The notes beneath the pieces are model-generated. The model saw nothing but the letters and a program-made list of their open reading frames with translations, did not search any database and was not told the origin of the DNA. A stretch of 64,000 bases of DNA. Source: Shimia sp. R10_1. Lineage in GTDB: Bacteria; Pseudomonadota; Alphaproteobacteria; Rhodobacterales; Rhodobacteraceae. This document shows, in pieces, positions 8,578 to 17,776 of the stretch. The position numbers and the translations under genes were made by a program. The DNA lies in assembly GCF_017744095.1 (NCBI RefSeq), contig NZ_JAGHQX010000002.1, positions 248,001 to 312,000 on the forward strand, read 5' to 3'. Every line of letters begins with the position of its first letter. Within the stretch, counting starts at the first letter, position 1.

Positions 8578-8885
8578 CGCGCGTCCTTCCCTATCGTCAT
8601 CGCGTAAGTCTTGTTGACCTATAATCTGCGAATTTTGATGCAATTTCCTTGTGAAGCCTGCTCAAATCCCTTCCGACTTCGAAGATTCATTCAAGACGGG
8701 ACGTCTTTTGTGAATTTTCTTCTACATCTTGATGACATCACAGCAACCTCTCCGCTGGTGCGCCGATTGCGCTGCAACGCGGCGTCGCATCGCCGCATGT
8801 GCAAAATATCCTTGCGAAAGGCGGCGCAACTTCATACCACAAACGGGACCCAGAATGTAATTTCATTACCGAGAGACCGACAGAG
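8578..8885. promoter_or_regulatory. Divergent control region of dgcN and malyl-CoA lyase
   Basis: This 308-base region holds no gene; the open frames crossing it look random. It is more AT-rich than its surroundings. Two loosely similar elements occur: TGCAATTTCCTTGTGAAG at 8639-8656 and TGCAAAATATCCTTGCGAAA at 8800-8819. The second contains TGTGCAAA (8798-8805) and CTTGCGAA (8811-8818). These resemble the TTTGCAAA boxes used by the ScfR-type regulators (PccR, RamB) of acyl-CoA metabolism. No clear -35/-10 pair could be assigned. Confidence 0.4.
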
Positions 8886-9845
8886 ATGAGCTTCCGTATC
8901 CAGCCTGCCGCCCCAGCCCGCCCCAATCGTTGTCAGTTGTTTGGCCCTGCCTCCAACACAAAACTGTTCGCAAAGATGGCCGCTTCGGCAGCTGATGTGA
9001 TCAATATTGATCTGGAGGATTCTGTAGCCCCCACGGACAAAGACACGGCACGCGCAAACGCGATTGACGCGATCAACACTGTAGACTGGGGCACCAAGAC
9101 CATTTCTGTGCGCATCAACGGGTTGGACACACCATACTGGTACCGCGATGTAGTGGACCTGCTCGAACAAGCTGGCGAGCGCCTTGATCAGATTATGATC
9201 CCCAAAGTGGGCTGTGCCGAAGACATCTATGCTGTGGATGCGTTGGTCACGGCGATTGAGCGCGCTAAGGGGCGCACAAAGCCGATTGCTTTTGAAGTTA
9301 TCATCGAATCAGCCGCGGGCATCGCCCATGTGGAAGAGATTGCAGCAGCCTCCCCACGCTTGGAAGCCATGAGCCTCGGCGCGGCAGATTTTGCCGCCTC
9401 TATGGGCATGCAAACCACGGGCATCGGCGGCACGCAGGAAAATTACTACATGCTGCGTGACGGGCAGAAACACTGGTCTGATCCGTGGCACTGGGCGCAG
9501 GCAGCGATCGTCGCGGCCTGTCGCACACATGGTGTGCTGCCAGTCGATGGACCATTTGGTGACTTCTCTGACGACGAAGGCTACATCGCGCAGGCCAAAC
9601 GCTCTGCAACGCTGGGTATGGTCGGCAAATGGGCCATTCACCCCAAACAGATTGCACTGGCCAATGAGGTTTTCACCCCATCTGAAGCGGCTGTCACCGA
9701 GGCGCGCGAAATTCTCGCGGCGATGGAGCAGGCCAAAGCCAATGGTGAAGGCGCCACGGTCTACAAAGGGCGGTTGGTGGATATCGCATCGATCAAACAG
9801 GCCGAAGTGATCGTGGCACAAGCCGAACTGATCGCAGCCAGCTAA
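8886..9845 (+). CDS. mcl1: L-malyl-CoA / beta-methylmalyl-CoA lyase
   Basis: A 319-residue CitE-superfamily lyase. It begins MSFRIQPAAPARPNRCQLFG, typical of Rhodobacterales Mcl1. NIDLEDSVAP carries the first metal-binding acid and FEVIIESAAG the second. GKWAIHPKQI is the conserved C-terminal block. It cleaves malyl-CoA and beta-methylmalyl-CoA in the ethylmalonyl-CoA pathway, so it points to acetate (C2) assimilation without the glyoxylate shunt. I chose ATG 8886 from family N-termini; the Shine-Dalgarno site is weak. Citramalyl-CoA lyase is the main alternative, and less likely by N-terminus and length. Confidence 0.9.
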   Translation: MSFRIQPAAPARPNRCQLFGPASNTKLFAKMAASAADVINIDLEDSVAPTDKDTARANAIDAINTVDWGTKTISVRINGLDTPYWYRDVVDLLEQAGERLDQIMIPKVGCAEDIYAVDALVTAIERAKGRTKPIAFEVIIESAAGIAHVEEIAAASPRLEAMSLGAADFAASMGMQTTGIGGTQENYYMLRDGQKHWSDPWHWAQAAIVAACRTHGVLPVDGPFGDFSDDEGYIAQAKRSATLGMVGKWAIHPKQIALANEVFTPSEAAVTEAREILAAMEQAKANGEGATVYKGRLVDIASIKQAEVIVAQAELIAAS

Positions 9846-9864
9846 GGTCAGTCATGACCTGATC

Positions 9865-9895
9865 AAAAGGCCTCGCCGGTCCGGCGGGGCCTTTT
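9865..9895. terminator. Bidirectional Rho-independent terminator
   Basis: Stem AAAAGGCCTCGCCGG / CCGGCGGGGCCTTTT (9865-9879 with 9881-9895) with a single G-T wobble. It lies between the converging malyl-CoA lyase and Lrp-family genes. Confidence 0.9.
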
Positions 9896-9903
9896 GCCGC
9901 CCC

Positions 9904-10356
9904 TTATGCCCGCTCATCCTTGGGAGAGCCCATCACCACATAGCTGGTGATCGACACCACCTGTGGCACAGTGCCCAGCACATCTGTGTGAAACGACTTA
10001 TAGGCTGCGAGATCCGCAGCCTCGACCCGCAGCAGATATTCCTTCTGCCCGGTGATATTGTGACATTCCCGCACTTCCGGTGCGTGGGACATGGCACGCT
10101 CAAACGCCTTTTGCGCATCTTTGGTGTGCTTACTCAACCCAACCGTGATGTAGGCCACAAATCCTGAGCCCAACGCGGCGCGGTCAAGCACGGCGCGGTA
10201 CCCAGTGATAATGCCAGCCTTCTCCAGTGCCGCGACACGGCGCAGACACGCAGAAGGCGACAGGCCGACCTTCTCTGCCAGGGCCAGATTGCTCATCCGT
10301 CCATCGCGTGACAACTCACGCAATATATGTTCGTCAATTTGATCCAACTTAGTCAT
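9904..10356 (-). CDS. Lrp/AsnC-family transcriptional regulator
   Basis: A 150-residue regulator. Its N-terminal helix-turn-helix is TKLDQIDEHILRELSRDGR...LALAEKVGLSPSACLRRV. A C-terminal RAM/AsnC ligand-binding domain follows (HNITGQKEYLLRVEAADL). I chose ATG 10356 (MTKLDQIDEHIL), the usual family start; upstream codons have no support. It is divergent from a LysE-type exporter over 72 bases, the classic arrangement in which an Lrp paralogue senses an amino acid and controls its export. Confidence 0.93.
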   Translation of the reverse strand: MTKLDQIDEHILRELSRDGRMSNLALAEKVGLSPSACLRRVAALEKAGIITGYRAVLDRAALGSGFVAYITVGLSKHTKDAQKAFERAMSHAPEVRECHNITGQKEYLLRVEAADLAAYKSFHTDVLGTVPQVVSITSYVVMGSPKDERA

Positions 10357-10428
10357 AGGTTGTGTAAATAAATTGCAGACGCACAAAAACGCAATCAAAT
10401 AGCGTGCGAGGTGCGCGAAATTGCCGAA

Positions 10429-11025
10429 ATGACCAACGATGTACTTACCGCCCTCCTCCTCTTTGCCTTTGTCTCCACAATCACGCCAGGCCCCAACAAC
10501 CTAATGCTGATGGCCTCTGGTGCGAACTTTGGGTTCGCCCGCACGATTCCCCATATGCTGGGGGTCGGTGTCGGCTTTGTTGTGATGGTCGCCCTCGTAG
10601 GTCTTGGCCTGATGCAGGTTTTTGACCACATCCCTATGGCACACACTGTATTGACCGTTGCATCGGTGGGGTACCTGATGTGGCTTGCCTTCAAAATCGC
10701 ACGCTCAGGTGCGCCTGACGAGACCGAGACAACTGGCACGCCGATGACCTTTTTGCAGGCGGCAGTGTTCCAATGGGTCAATCCCAAAACATGGACGATG
10801 GCGCTTACTGCGATCACACTTTATGCTCCAGATCGCAGCGTTGTGGCAATCTTGCTCGTCGCAGCGGCCTTTGGGGCTGTGAACCTGCCTTGCATTTCAA
10901 GCTGGATCGTTTTGGGTCAGCAAATGCGCCGCCTGCTGACCTCCCCTGCCCGCCTCATGGCGTTCAACTGGACAATGGCGGCGCTGCTTGTGGCCTCTCT
11001 TTACCCGGTGGTGTTCTCCGGCTGA
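10429..11025 (+). CDS. LysE/RhtB-family amino-acid exporter
   Basis: A 198-residue inner-membrane protein with about six hydrophobic helices and the family signature STITPGPNNLMLMASGANFG near the N-terminus. It exports amino acids or homoserine/threonine-like solutes; the substrate is not readable from sequence. ATG 10429 gives MTNDVLTALLLFAF, the usual start with a short cytoplasmic end. GTG 10411 is possible but neither has a strong ribosome-binding site. It is probably controlled by the divergent Lrp-type regulator. Its stop is only 11 bases from the stop of the converging AraC-type gene. Confidence 0.92.
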   Translation: MTNDVLTALLLFAFVSTITPGPNNLMLMASGANFGFARTIPHMLGVGVGFVVMVALVGLGLMQVFDHIPMAHTVLTVASVGYLMWLAFKIARSGAPDETETTGTPMTFLQAAVFQWVNPKTWTMALTAITLYAPDRSVVAILLVAAAFGAVNLPCISSWIVLGQQMRRLLTSPARLMAFNWTMAALLVASLYPVVFSG

Positions 11026-11036
11026 GGCCACGCGCT

Positions 11037-11876
11037 TTACTTCTCTGCCAATGGCATGCAGATCTCCGTGATCAGGTCCTCTGGCGCCGTATCACGGGGA
11101 TTGTTGAGATAGATCTCATAACATGGCTGATCTGCGGGCTCCTCGCCAGACGCAGGCAGCCAATTGCCATAGAGCGAATGATAGGCCGCGGTTATGCCGG
11201 AATATGGCCCCTTGTAGGTCAGCACCGCAGTTTTCCCGCCCGGAAGCGCAAAGTCTTCCATTCCTTCCGGCGTGCCTTCTCCAACAAACTCGGCACCGGC
11301 CAAGCTGCGCAGCTCCGCCTCGGGCACAACCTCGGGGCTGTCCCGATACACCGCGATCACCGCGCGTGTATTAGGCCAGAGATTGCGGCTTTCACACATG
11401 GCCCCGAAGGCTTCGAAACTTTTGCCAATCTCATGATAGGCGCCTTTGTGTGGCAATCCGACCAAACGGCGGCGAGGTTCATTGCGAATATCTACATCAT
11501 GCATGGGGTAACGTCCTGTTTTTAAATCTGGGTTGAGCAATGCCACCTGACCCTCTGCGCGATAGGCGGAGGGGCTGAGGCCATAAGCGTCAGAAAACGC
11601 GCGCGAAAAGCTGCCCTGCTTGCCATACCCTGCACGCCTGGCGATTTCCGGCAGAGACATTTCGCCCTGCGCCAACCAAATCGCAGCGCGATGCAGACGA
11701 ATACGACGCACCGCCTGTGCACAGGTTTCACCGGTCAATGCGTGAAACACGCGATGCCAGTGAAACCGAGACATAGCCGCCACATCCGCGAGCGCATCCA
11801 GTGACAGATCTCCATCGGTATTGTCATGGATATAGGCCAAAACCCTAAGGATCCGATCTTCGTAGCTGGCAGCCAT
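11037..11876 (-). CDS. AraC-family regulator with GyrI-like effector domain
   Basis: A 279-residue protein. The N-terminal AraC DNA-binding domain spans about residues 5-105 (SLDALADVAAMSRFHWHRVFHALTG and a second helix-turn-helix IARRAGYGKQGSFSRAF). The C-terminal GyrI-like/SOUL small-molecule domain (RRLVGLPHKGAYHEIGKSF to the end) resembles Rob and BmrR-type ligand domains that sense hydrophobic or cationic drugs. I chose ATG 11876 because GGGAG lies 9 bases upstream; GTG 11897 is possible. No obvious target gene is adjacent, so it may act at a distance. Confidence 0.92.
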   Translation of the reverse strand: MAASYEDRILRVLAYIHDNTDGDLSLDALADVAAMSRFHWHRVFHALTGETCAQAVRRIRLHRAAIWLAQGEMSLPEIARRAGYGKQGSFSRAFSDAYGLSPSAYRAEGQVALLNPDLKTGRYPMHDVDIRNEPRRRLVGLPHKGAYHEIGKSFEAFGAMCESRNLWPNTRAVIAVYRDSPEVVPEAELRSLAGAEFVGEGTPEGMEDFALPGGKTAVLTYKGPYSGITAAYHSLYGNWLPASGEEPADQPCYEIYLNNPRDTAPEDLITEICMPLAEK

Positions 11877-12086
11877 TGATGGCAACTCCCATTGCACGTG
11901 GTTCAGGTTTGCAGGGCAGCATCACAAGCGATCCTGACACAACCCAGATGACATGAAGCCAATTCACAAATCTTGCTAACTTGCGCAAAGGCCCAATTCC
12001 ATAGCGCGTCCATGGCGCGCACCGTTGCAATTACCCTCCGTCAGCGTCATATAGCGATGACGTACAGACTGCGCCGGGAGTGCCCA

Positions 12087-13049
12087 ATGACCAACTATCT
12101 CGACTTCGAAAAGCCACTCGCAGAGATCGAAGGCAAAGCCGAAGAACTGCGTGCACTGGCGCGCCAGAACGAAGAGATGGACGTGAGCGACGAGGCTGCG
12201 GCACTGGACCGCAAGGCCGCCGATCTGCTGGAAGAGCTTTACAAGGACCTGACGCCATGGCGGAAATGTCAGGTGGCGCGCCATCCGGAGCGGCCGCACT
12301 GTGGCGACTATATCAACACGCTTTTCACCGACTACACGCCACTCGCTGGCGACCGGAACTTTGCGGATGATCTGGCCGTCATGGGCGGTCTTGCACGCTT
12401 TGACGGCAAACCCGTGATGGTGATCGGTCAGGAAAAGGGCAACGACACCAAGTCCCGCATCGCCCACAACTTTGGCATGGCGCGCCCAGAGGGCTATCGC
12501 AAAGCGGTGCGCCTGATGGAAATGGCCGGTCGATTTGGCCTACCTGTTGTCACCTTGGTGGACACGGCGGGTGCGTACCCGGGCAAAGGCGCCGAAGAGC
12601 GCGGCCAATCAGAGGCGATCGCGCGCTCCACCGAAATGTGTCTGCAAATCGGCGTGCCGTTGGTATCTGTCATCATTGGCGAAGGCGGATCTGGTGGGGC
12701 TGTGGCCTTTGCGACGGCAAACCGGGTCGCAATGCTTGAGCACTCTGTCTACTCGGTGATCAGCCCCGAAGGCTGCGCTTCGATTCTCTGGAAAGACAGC
12801 ACCAAGATGCGCGAAGCCGCCGAAGCTCTGCGGGTGACTGCGCAAGATTTGCATCAGCTCGGTGTGGCAGATCGAATCATTACAGAGCCCACTGGCGGCG
12901 CACATCGCGACCGTGCAGCGACCATGGACAATGTGCGCAAAGCCATTGCTGATATGCTTGGCGAACTGGAAAACATGCCCGCAGAAGAGCTGATCGCCAA
13001 CCGTCGCAAGAAGTTCCTGAACATTGGCGCCAAGGGCTTGGCCGCATAA
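12087..13049 (+). CDS. accA: Acetyl-CoA carboxylase carboxyltransferase subunit alpha
   Basis: A 320-residue alpha subunit of the carboxyltransferase. With AccD it moves CO2 from biotin to acetyl-CoA, the first step of fatty-acid synthesis. It begins [24 protein letters not shown]. The crotonase-like core has [44 protein letters not shown] and [11 protein letters not shown] chose ATG 12087 with GGGAG 7 bases upstream. It is a single gene here; accD and accBC are not in the window, which is normal. Confidence 0.97.
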   Translation: MTNYLDFEKPLAEIEGKAEELRALARQNEEMDVSDEAAALDRKAADLLEELYKDLTPWRKCQVARHPERPHCGDYINTLFTDYTPLAGDRNFADDLAVMGGLARFDGKPVMVIGQEKGNDTKSRIAHNFGMARPEGYRKAVRLMEMAGRFGLPVVTLVDTAGAYPGKGAEERGQSEAIARSTEMCLQIGVPLVSVIIGEGGSGGAVAFATANRVAMLEHSVYSVISPEGCASILWKDSTKMREAAEALRVTAQDLHQLGVADRIITEPTGGAHRDRAATMDNVRKAIADMLGELENMPAEELIANRRKKFLNIGAKGLAA

Positions 13050-13072
13050 GAGCCCCCCTGAATGCAGACGCG

Positions 13073-13097
13073 CAATCCGGAGCACCACTCCGGATTG
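13073..13097. terminator. Inverted repeat downstream of accA
   Basis: Perfect 10-bp stem CAATCCGGAG / CTCCGGATTG with a 5-base loop, 24 bases after the accA stop. No T-tract follows, so termination by this hairpin alone is uncertain. The rest of the gap to 13222 shows nothing recognisable. Confidence 0.5.
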
Positions 13098-13222
13098 CCA
13101 TCGATAGGCAAGCGATACTGCACAGACATCTTTAACTGCAGTATTTGGCTACATACGCCCACCTCAATGACATGTTGCGCGAACAAGCACCCGACCACGC
13201 CCAGCCGGGATAAGCAGTCCGT

Positions 13223-13876
13223 TCAGCGCGCCAGAAGCCGAAGGCCTTGCGTCACATCAGAGCGCACAGCGAGCCTCAGCCCCGGCTCATCTCCGGCCTT
13301 AAGCGCAGCGATGATCAGGCGATGGTAATGTGGCGGCTCTGTGCGGCGCAACCGCCCGTAAAGCGCGCGCATGGTCGGGCCAAGCTGTAGCCAAACTGTC
13401 TCCGCCATTGCCAACATCGCCGGCGCCTGCGCGCGCAGATACAGCGTGCGGTGAAAATCCAAATTGGCGCGTATGTAGCCCACAGCATCCCGCTTACTCA
13501 CCGCATCCGCCACCGTGCTGTTGATCGCTGTCAACCGATCAATCAAAGCCATATGGGCGCGGGGCAAAGCGCGGCTCGCAAGCTCCACCTCTATCAGCGC
13601 ACGCAGTGCCGCAAGTTCTTCCAATCGCTCACTTGAAAGTTCGGGCGTCGCCACCCGCCCAGAGCTTGAGAGCGTCAGCGCGCCTTCCGCAACCAGCCGT
13701 CGCACGGCTTCGCGCGCAGGCGTCATGGAGACCTCATAGTCTTTGCCAATCCCGCGCAGGGTCAACGCTTCGGCTGGCGCCAATTCGCCATACATGATTT
13801 TTGTGCGCAACGCGCGGTAAACGCGGTCATGCGCTGAAGTGGATTGATCTTGAGACGGGCGTGGTTGTGGGATCAT
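13223..13876 (-). CDS. GntR-family regulator, FadR subfamily (FCD domain)
   Basis: A 217-residue regulator. The N-terminal winged helix is HDRVYRALRTKIMYGELAP...SMTPAREAVRRLVAEGAL. An all-helical FCD effector domain follows, with the metal-binding type pattern D.HRTLY and a later H-rich helix (RRTEPPHYHRLI). FadR-subfamily members usually sense carboxylic acids. I set the start at ATG 13876 (MIPQPRPSQDQ); GTG 13906 would add ten residues and has a GGGGTGAG site, so it cannot be excluded. The M48-like peptidase lies upstream on the same strand. Confidence 0.88.
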   Translation of the reverse strand: MIPQPRPSQDQSTSAHDRVYRALRTKIMYGELAPAEALTLRGIGKDYEVSMTPAREAVRRLVAEGALTLSSSGRVATPELSSERLEELAALRALIEVELASRALPRAHMALIDRLTAINSTVADAVSKRDAVGYIRANLDFHRTLYLRAQAPAMLAMAETVWLQLGPTMRALYGRLRRTEPPHYHRLIIAALKAGDEPGLRLAVRSDVTQGLRLLAR

Positions 13877-13931
13877 GGTGCCGTTGTGATCACAAAGCCC
13901 CGCCACGTCAATGGCTCACCCCAAAAGATGA

Positions 13932-14627
13932 TCAGGCGCCATCAAACCTGTAGCGGTGCAAAACTTGCCCATCGGTCCGCAGCCAGCGGCGCGACACCTC
14001 GTAGGGGCCATAAAGCCGCGCCACAACATCCCAAAACGCCTGAGAGTGGTTCATCTCCTTCAAATGCGCCACCTCGTGTGCAGCGACATAATCCAACACA
14101 TCTGGCGCAGCCATCACCAAGCGCCATGAAAACATTAAAGCCCCAGCCGATGAACAGGATCCCCACCGTGACCGCGTGTCCCGCAGCGTCATACGACTGT
14201 AAGGTCTGCCCAAGAGCGCTGCATAGTGATCCACCGCTTCAGACAGGCGATGCCTTGCCAGCTCTTTCAGAAAACCCTGTACTTTGCGCCCGACCAAATC
14301 CGGGCGCCCCGGCACGGCAATCTCATCGTGCCCCAGCACAACACCCCGTCCAGTCGCCCCAACAACCAATCGATCCCGCCCAGCCACGGGCAATACGGCC
14401 CCCGGCGCAACCAGCACCTGTTCAGGTTGCTGCGCCAACTGTCGACGCAGCCAGGCCTGCTTTTCCTCGGCAAAACCGAGCGCCTCTCGCGTACTGACGC
14501 CGCGAGGCACAGTCAGAGTGACCTTGCCATCCAAACGCGACACCCGGAGGCTGATGCGCCGCGCGCGTGCAGATTGACGCAACGCCACCGTTAAAGGTGG
14601 TGTTCCGGGGATGATATGTTGCGTCAT
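13932..14627 (-). CDS. YgjP/SprT-type M48 metallopeptidase
   Basis: A 231-residue protein of the YgjP-like (DUF45) zinc peptidase family. The zinc site is HEVAH at residues 184-188, with a third ligand His194 in HLKEMNH. RDTRSRWGSCSS is the conserved block before it, and the N-terminal part (RARRISLRVSRLDGKVTLTVP) is typical of the family. It is probably a cytoplasmic housekeeping protease; no substrate is known. I chose ATG 14627 with AAGGAG 7 bases upstream. The neighbouring genes suggest no dedicated role. Confidence 0.9.
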   Translation of the reverse strand: MTQHIIPGTPPLTVALRQSARARRISLRVSRLDGKVTLTVPRGVSTREALGFAEEKQAWLRRQLAQQPEQVLVAPGAVLPVAGRDRLVVGATGRGVVLGHDEIAVPGRPDLVGRKVQGFLKELARHRLSEAVDHYAALLGRPYSRMTLRDTRSRWGSCSSAGALMFSWRLVMAAPDVLDYVAAHEVAHLKEMNHSQAFWDVVARLYGPYEVSRRWLRTDGQVLHRYRFDGA

Positions 14628-14735
14628 ATACGCTCCTTGGCCGCGTTTCCTGTGATACCCTTTGACACGCGGCCCTTGATATGGCACGTGGCGCAAACCG
14701 TCGAGAGCGACTCAACCGATTGAAGGGGATTACCC

Positions 14736-15062
14736 ATGCCCAAAGAAGAATGGGGCGTCAAACGCGTGTGCCCAACCACTGGCAAGCGTTTTTATGACCT
14801 GAACAAAGATCCCGTTGTCAGCCCCTACACAGGCGACATCGTGGAAGTAGATGCGGGCAAAAGCCGCATGATTGCAGCAGACGCCGAGGATGCCGCAACA
14901 CTGAAAGCCAAAGCCGCCAATCTGGACGATGCAGATGACGTGCTTGATGATGACGACGCCGTTGATCTGGACCTCGAAGATGATGTTCTGGACGATGACG
15001 AGGACGACAACGTTTCGCTCGATGAGATCGCGGACGTGGCCTCAGAAGACGACGACAGCTGA
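14736..15062 (+). CDS. FYDLN-acid family protein (TIGR02300)
   Basis: A small acidic protein of 108 residues found in alphaproteobacteria. The N-terminal 35 residues hold the conserved KRVCPTTGKRFYDLNKDPVV and SPYTG blocks. The last 45 residues are almost entirely Asp/Glu with a few hydrophobics, a low-complexity acidic tail. Function is unknown; a nucleic-acid-mimic or chaperone-like role for the tail is only a guess. It starts with ATG after GGGGAT. It lies just upstream of tRNA-Ala. Confidence 0.93.
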   Translation: MPKEEWGVKRVCPTTGKRFYDLNKDPVVSPYTGDIVEVDAGKSRMIAADAEDAATLKAKAANLDDADDVLDDDDAVDLDLEDDVLDDDEDDNVSLDEIADVASEDDDS

Positions 15063-15089
15063 TCGTCAGAAAACTGACAAAAAACTTCT

Positions 15090-15123
15090 CCGGGGCGGAA
15101 TTTTTCGCTTGAACCCGCCCCGG
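15090..15123 (+). terminator. GC-rich hairpin after the FYDLN gene
   Basis: Stem CCGGGGCGG / CCGCCCCGG (15090-15098 with 15115-15123) around an AT-rich loop. No clean T-run follows, so it is a probable but imperfect terminator ahead of the tRNA gene. Confidence 0.5.
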
Positions 15124-15169
15124 GATACGCCTAATCAGGCGCACACAGGCTGAGAGGCCTGACAGGTTT

Positions 15170-15245
<76 letters not shown>

Positions 15246-15534
15246 AACCCTCCATAGACAAGCAAACACAGGTGCTCTGAACGGCGTGTTGTGCTATGAG
15301 GAAACGCGTTTGTTGCGATGGAAAGCACCATTGGTCTGTCGCTGCGGGGCGGGAAATCGATCAAATACAAACAATAAGCACACAGTTCTTCGTTGAATTT
15401 ACTTGGCTTTTCCCGCACATTTTTAGAAACGGAATGTAAATAGACCCACCCATTTAGCCGACTTGAGGCGCTGGACATTAGAAAGCGCAGCACTGGGCGA
15501 CACAGCCCCTGCTGTGGAACCAAGAAAGGCCCAC
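15246..15534. other. AT-richer gap between tRNA-Ala and the GGDEF-EAL gene
   Basis: These 289 bases hold no convincing gene. Base composition is visibly more AT-rich than in the flanks. I looked for a repeat of the tRNA 3' end here and further downstream and saw none, so there is no evidence for an attachment site. Confidence 0.5.
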
Positions 15535-17736
15535 ATGGTGCAGAAGCGATTGGGGAAACTGCCGTTTTCGCCTCCTGTGGGCTCTGTTGTGATTCTATCA
15601 TTGGCGGCCGTTATCGTTGCCTTTGTTTTTGTGTTTTACCGAATTTGGGTGTCCGAACAGACCGCTGCCATTCGTGAAAGCAGATTTGTCGTACAGATGT
15701 ATGATCGCGTTCAAAGCAGCATGCTCGCTGCTCTAAAACCTTACGCAGCTTCGGATGCCGCCTATCGCAACGTTTCGATCGACTTCGATTTGCCTTGGGT
15801 CGAACAACGCTTCGGCCGTGACATGGGGGCTGAAACAAATTTCAGCGCCGTGTTCATGATTGCACCAGACGACAGCATCGCATTTCAGGACCTATCGCGA
15901 GACGATCTTCCGCAAACCATTGAACGCTCAGACATGCCAAGTGTCTGGGAAGCGGCAGAAACGATTCGAAACGCCTATTTAGCAGAGGTGCGAACGCGCA
16001 CCCCTTCTGACAGCAATTTCTCTGGAAAACTGCGCCAACTCTCTGAGATCCATGCACTGCGATGGGGAGAGCACATCGCACTCGCCGCGAGTTACGCCGT
16101 CGTCCCCGACCCTGGCGCAGCACCGCTGGTTGATGAACCACCTTACATCCTGACAGCGCTATGTGTCTTGGACCCAGCAAAACTGTCCCGGATATCCCCG
16201 AATGTTTCCCTGGTGGATGTTTCAGAGGCGTCAAGCATTCGTGCAGACCAAAACGCTTTGCTGATCACTGACCAAAACGGGGCGCCGCTTGGCTACATCA
16301 CATGGCCACCCATGGGACAGGGCACGCGCATCATCGTCGCCGCGGCCCCGCTTTTGGTATTGCTCATTCTCACGATCACGTGGCTGAGCTGGCGGGTGGT
16401 GCGTAGCAACGCTGCGGCACAAGAGAAACTCGCGGAAATCGCACTGCAGTCACGCTATGACGCCGACCACGACAACCTCACCGGTTTTTCCCTGCGCGAC
16501 CATTTCTTCGCGCGCGCAACAGCTGCTCTGGAAGCGCACTCGACGGAGCTACAGGCGCTGGTGTATTTGGATTTGGACAACCTTAAGCACGTGAATGACA
16601 CGTGGGGGCATGCAGCCGGCGACCATCTGGTTCATTCCGTCGCAAATCGCATCACAGATCGTCTCGGCACACATCAGATCGCAGGACGGATTGGGGGAGA
16701 CGAATTCCTCATCCTTGTGAGCGGCTTTGCGCAGCAAGCGGAAATCGAAGCGCAATTCAGGGAGGTTTTGCTCGCCCTCAAACAACCGCTCCGGTTTGAA
16801 GGTCATCTGATTGAGACATCCGCAAGCGCTGGCGTGGCCTATTTCCCAGAGCATGGCAGCACAATAGAAGAGCTCGTACGTGCCGCTGATGTGGCCCTGA
16901 ACCGCTCCAAAGACATCAGCCAGTTTGGCATCGCCGTCTTCGACCCAACAATGGACGCCAGCTTGAAAGAGAACAGGGACCTGCGTGCCGACCTCCAGAA
17001 AGCGGTACAAAACGGCGAGCTTGAGCTCTTCTACCAACCGATCATATGCGCGCAGCACGGCAAACCTACCCACGCAGAAGCCCTTCTGCGCTGGAACCAC
17101 CCGTCGCGTGGCCGCATTCCACCGGATCGCTTCCTACCATTGGCAGAGGCAAGTGGGCTGATGCCCGAAATCAGCCGATGGGTCACCCAAACCGCGATCA
17201 AGGATGCCGCCGAATGGCCGATGGACTTTGGCGTCAATATCAATGTGAACACATCACAATTGCTAAATGCAGGGTTTCCGCAAGAGATCGGGACACTGCT
17301 GGCCCAGAGCAAGCTGCCCCCCGATCAGCTGACTATCGAAATCACAGAGCGTGAGATTCTGGACAGAATCGACGACACCAAATCCGTCCAGAAAGAGCTC
17401 ACAGACATTGGCGTGCGTTTTGCACTTGATGATTTTGGCACCGGCTATTCCAGCCTCAGCTACTTGCATTTGTATGACTTCCAGACACTGAAAATCGACA
17501 AGAGCTTTCTGTCCGGCCCTGACCTGTCTGAAGATGCAAAGGGCCTTCTGTCGACCATGATCAACCTAGGACAGGTGCTCGGCATGACAGTTGTGGTGGA
17601 GGGTGTTGAAACCAAGGAACAGCATGATTTTCTTACTGAGTCTGGCTGCTCTGAGTTACAGGGGTTTCTTTTTGCCAAGCCAATGCCTTTGTCGGAGCTG
17701 ACTGCGCTTTACGGTCGTCAAAGCAAATCCGGCTAG
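15535..17736 (+). CDS. Membrane GGDEF-EAL cyclic-di-GMP signalling protein
   Basis: A 733-residue protein. One N-terminal membrane helix (about 18-40), a periplasmic sensor of about 225 residues that I cannot assign firmly (CHASE4-like is possible), and a second helix (about 265-288) precede a GGDEF domain with intact GGDEF at 387-391. A C-terminal EAL domain follows with EAL at 515-517, DDFGTGYSSL at 632-641 and KIDKSF. Both catalytic motifs look intact, so it may make or break c-di-GMP. No RxxD inhibitory site precedes GGDEF. I chose ATG 15535 (AAGAAAGG 6 bases upstream) over TTG 15463. Confidence 0.93.
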   Translation: MVQKRLGKLPFSPPVGSVVILSLAAVIVAFVFVFYRIWVSEQTAAIRESRFVVQMYDRVQSSMLAALKPYAASDAAYRNVSIDFDLPWVEQRFGRDMGAETNFSAVFMIAPDDSIAFQDLSRDDLPQTIERSDMPSVWEAAETIRNAYLAEVRTRTPSDSNFSGKLRQLSEIHALRWGEHIALAASYAVVPDPGAAPLVDEPPYILTALCVLDPAKLSRISPNVSLVDVSEASSIRADQNALLITDQNGAPLGYITWPPMGQGTRIIVAAAPLLVLLILTITWLSWRVVRSNAAAQEKLAEIALQSRYDADHDNLTGFSLRDHFFARATAALEAHSTELQALVYLDLDNLKHVNDTWGHAAGDHLVHSVANRITDRLGTHQIAGRIGGDEFLILVSGFAQQAEIEAQFREVLLALKQPLRFEGHLIETSASAGVAYFPEHGSTIEELVRAADVALNRSKDISQFGIAVFDPTMDASLKENRDLRADLQKAVQNGELELFYQPIICAQHGKPTHAEALLRWNHPSRGRIPPDRFLPLAEASGLMPEISRWVTQTAIKDAAEWPMDFGVNINVNTSQLLNAGFPQEIGTLLAQSKLPPDQLTIEITEREILDRIDDTKSVQKELTDIGVRFALDDFGTGYSSLSYLHLYDFQTLKIDKSFLSGPDLSEDAKGLLSTMINLGQVLGMTVVVEGVETKEQHDFLTESGCSELQGFLFAKPMPLSELTALYGRQSKSG

Positions 17737-17776
17737 TTCTTGCTGCGAACTCTAGTACGCTCCCCGCTCCGCAAAA

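Noticed and set aside
8799-8885. Longer N-terminus for malyl-CoA lyase starting at 8799
   Set aside because: The extra residues lack family similarity and would consume the divergent promoter region.
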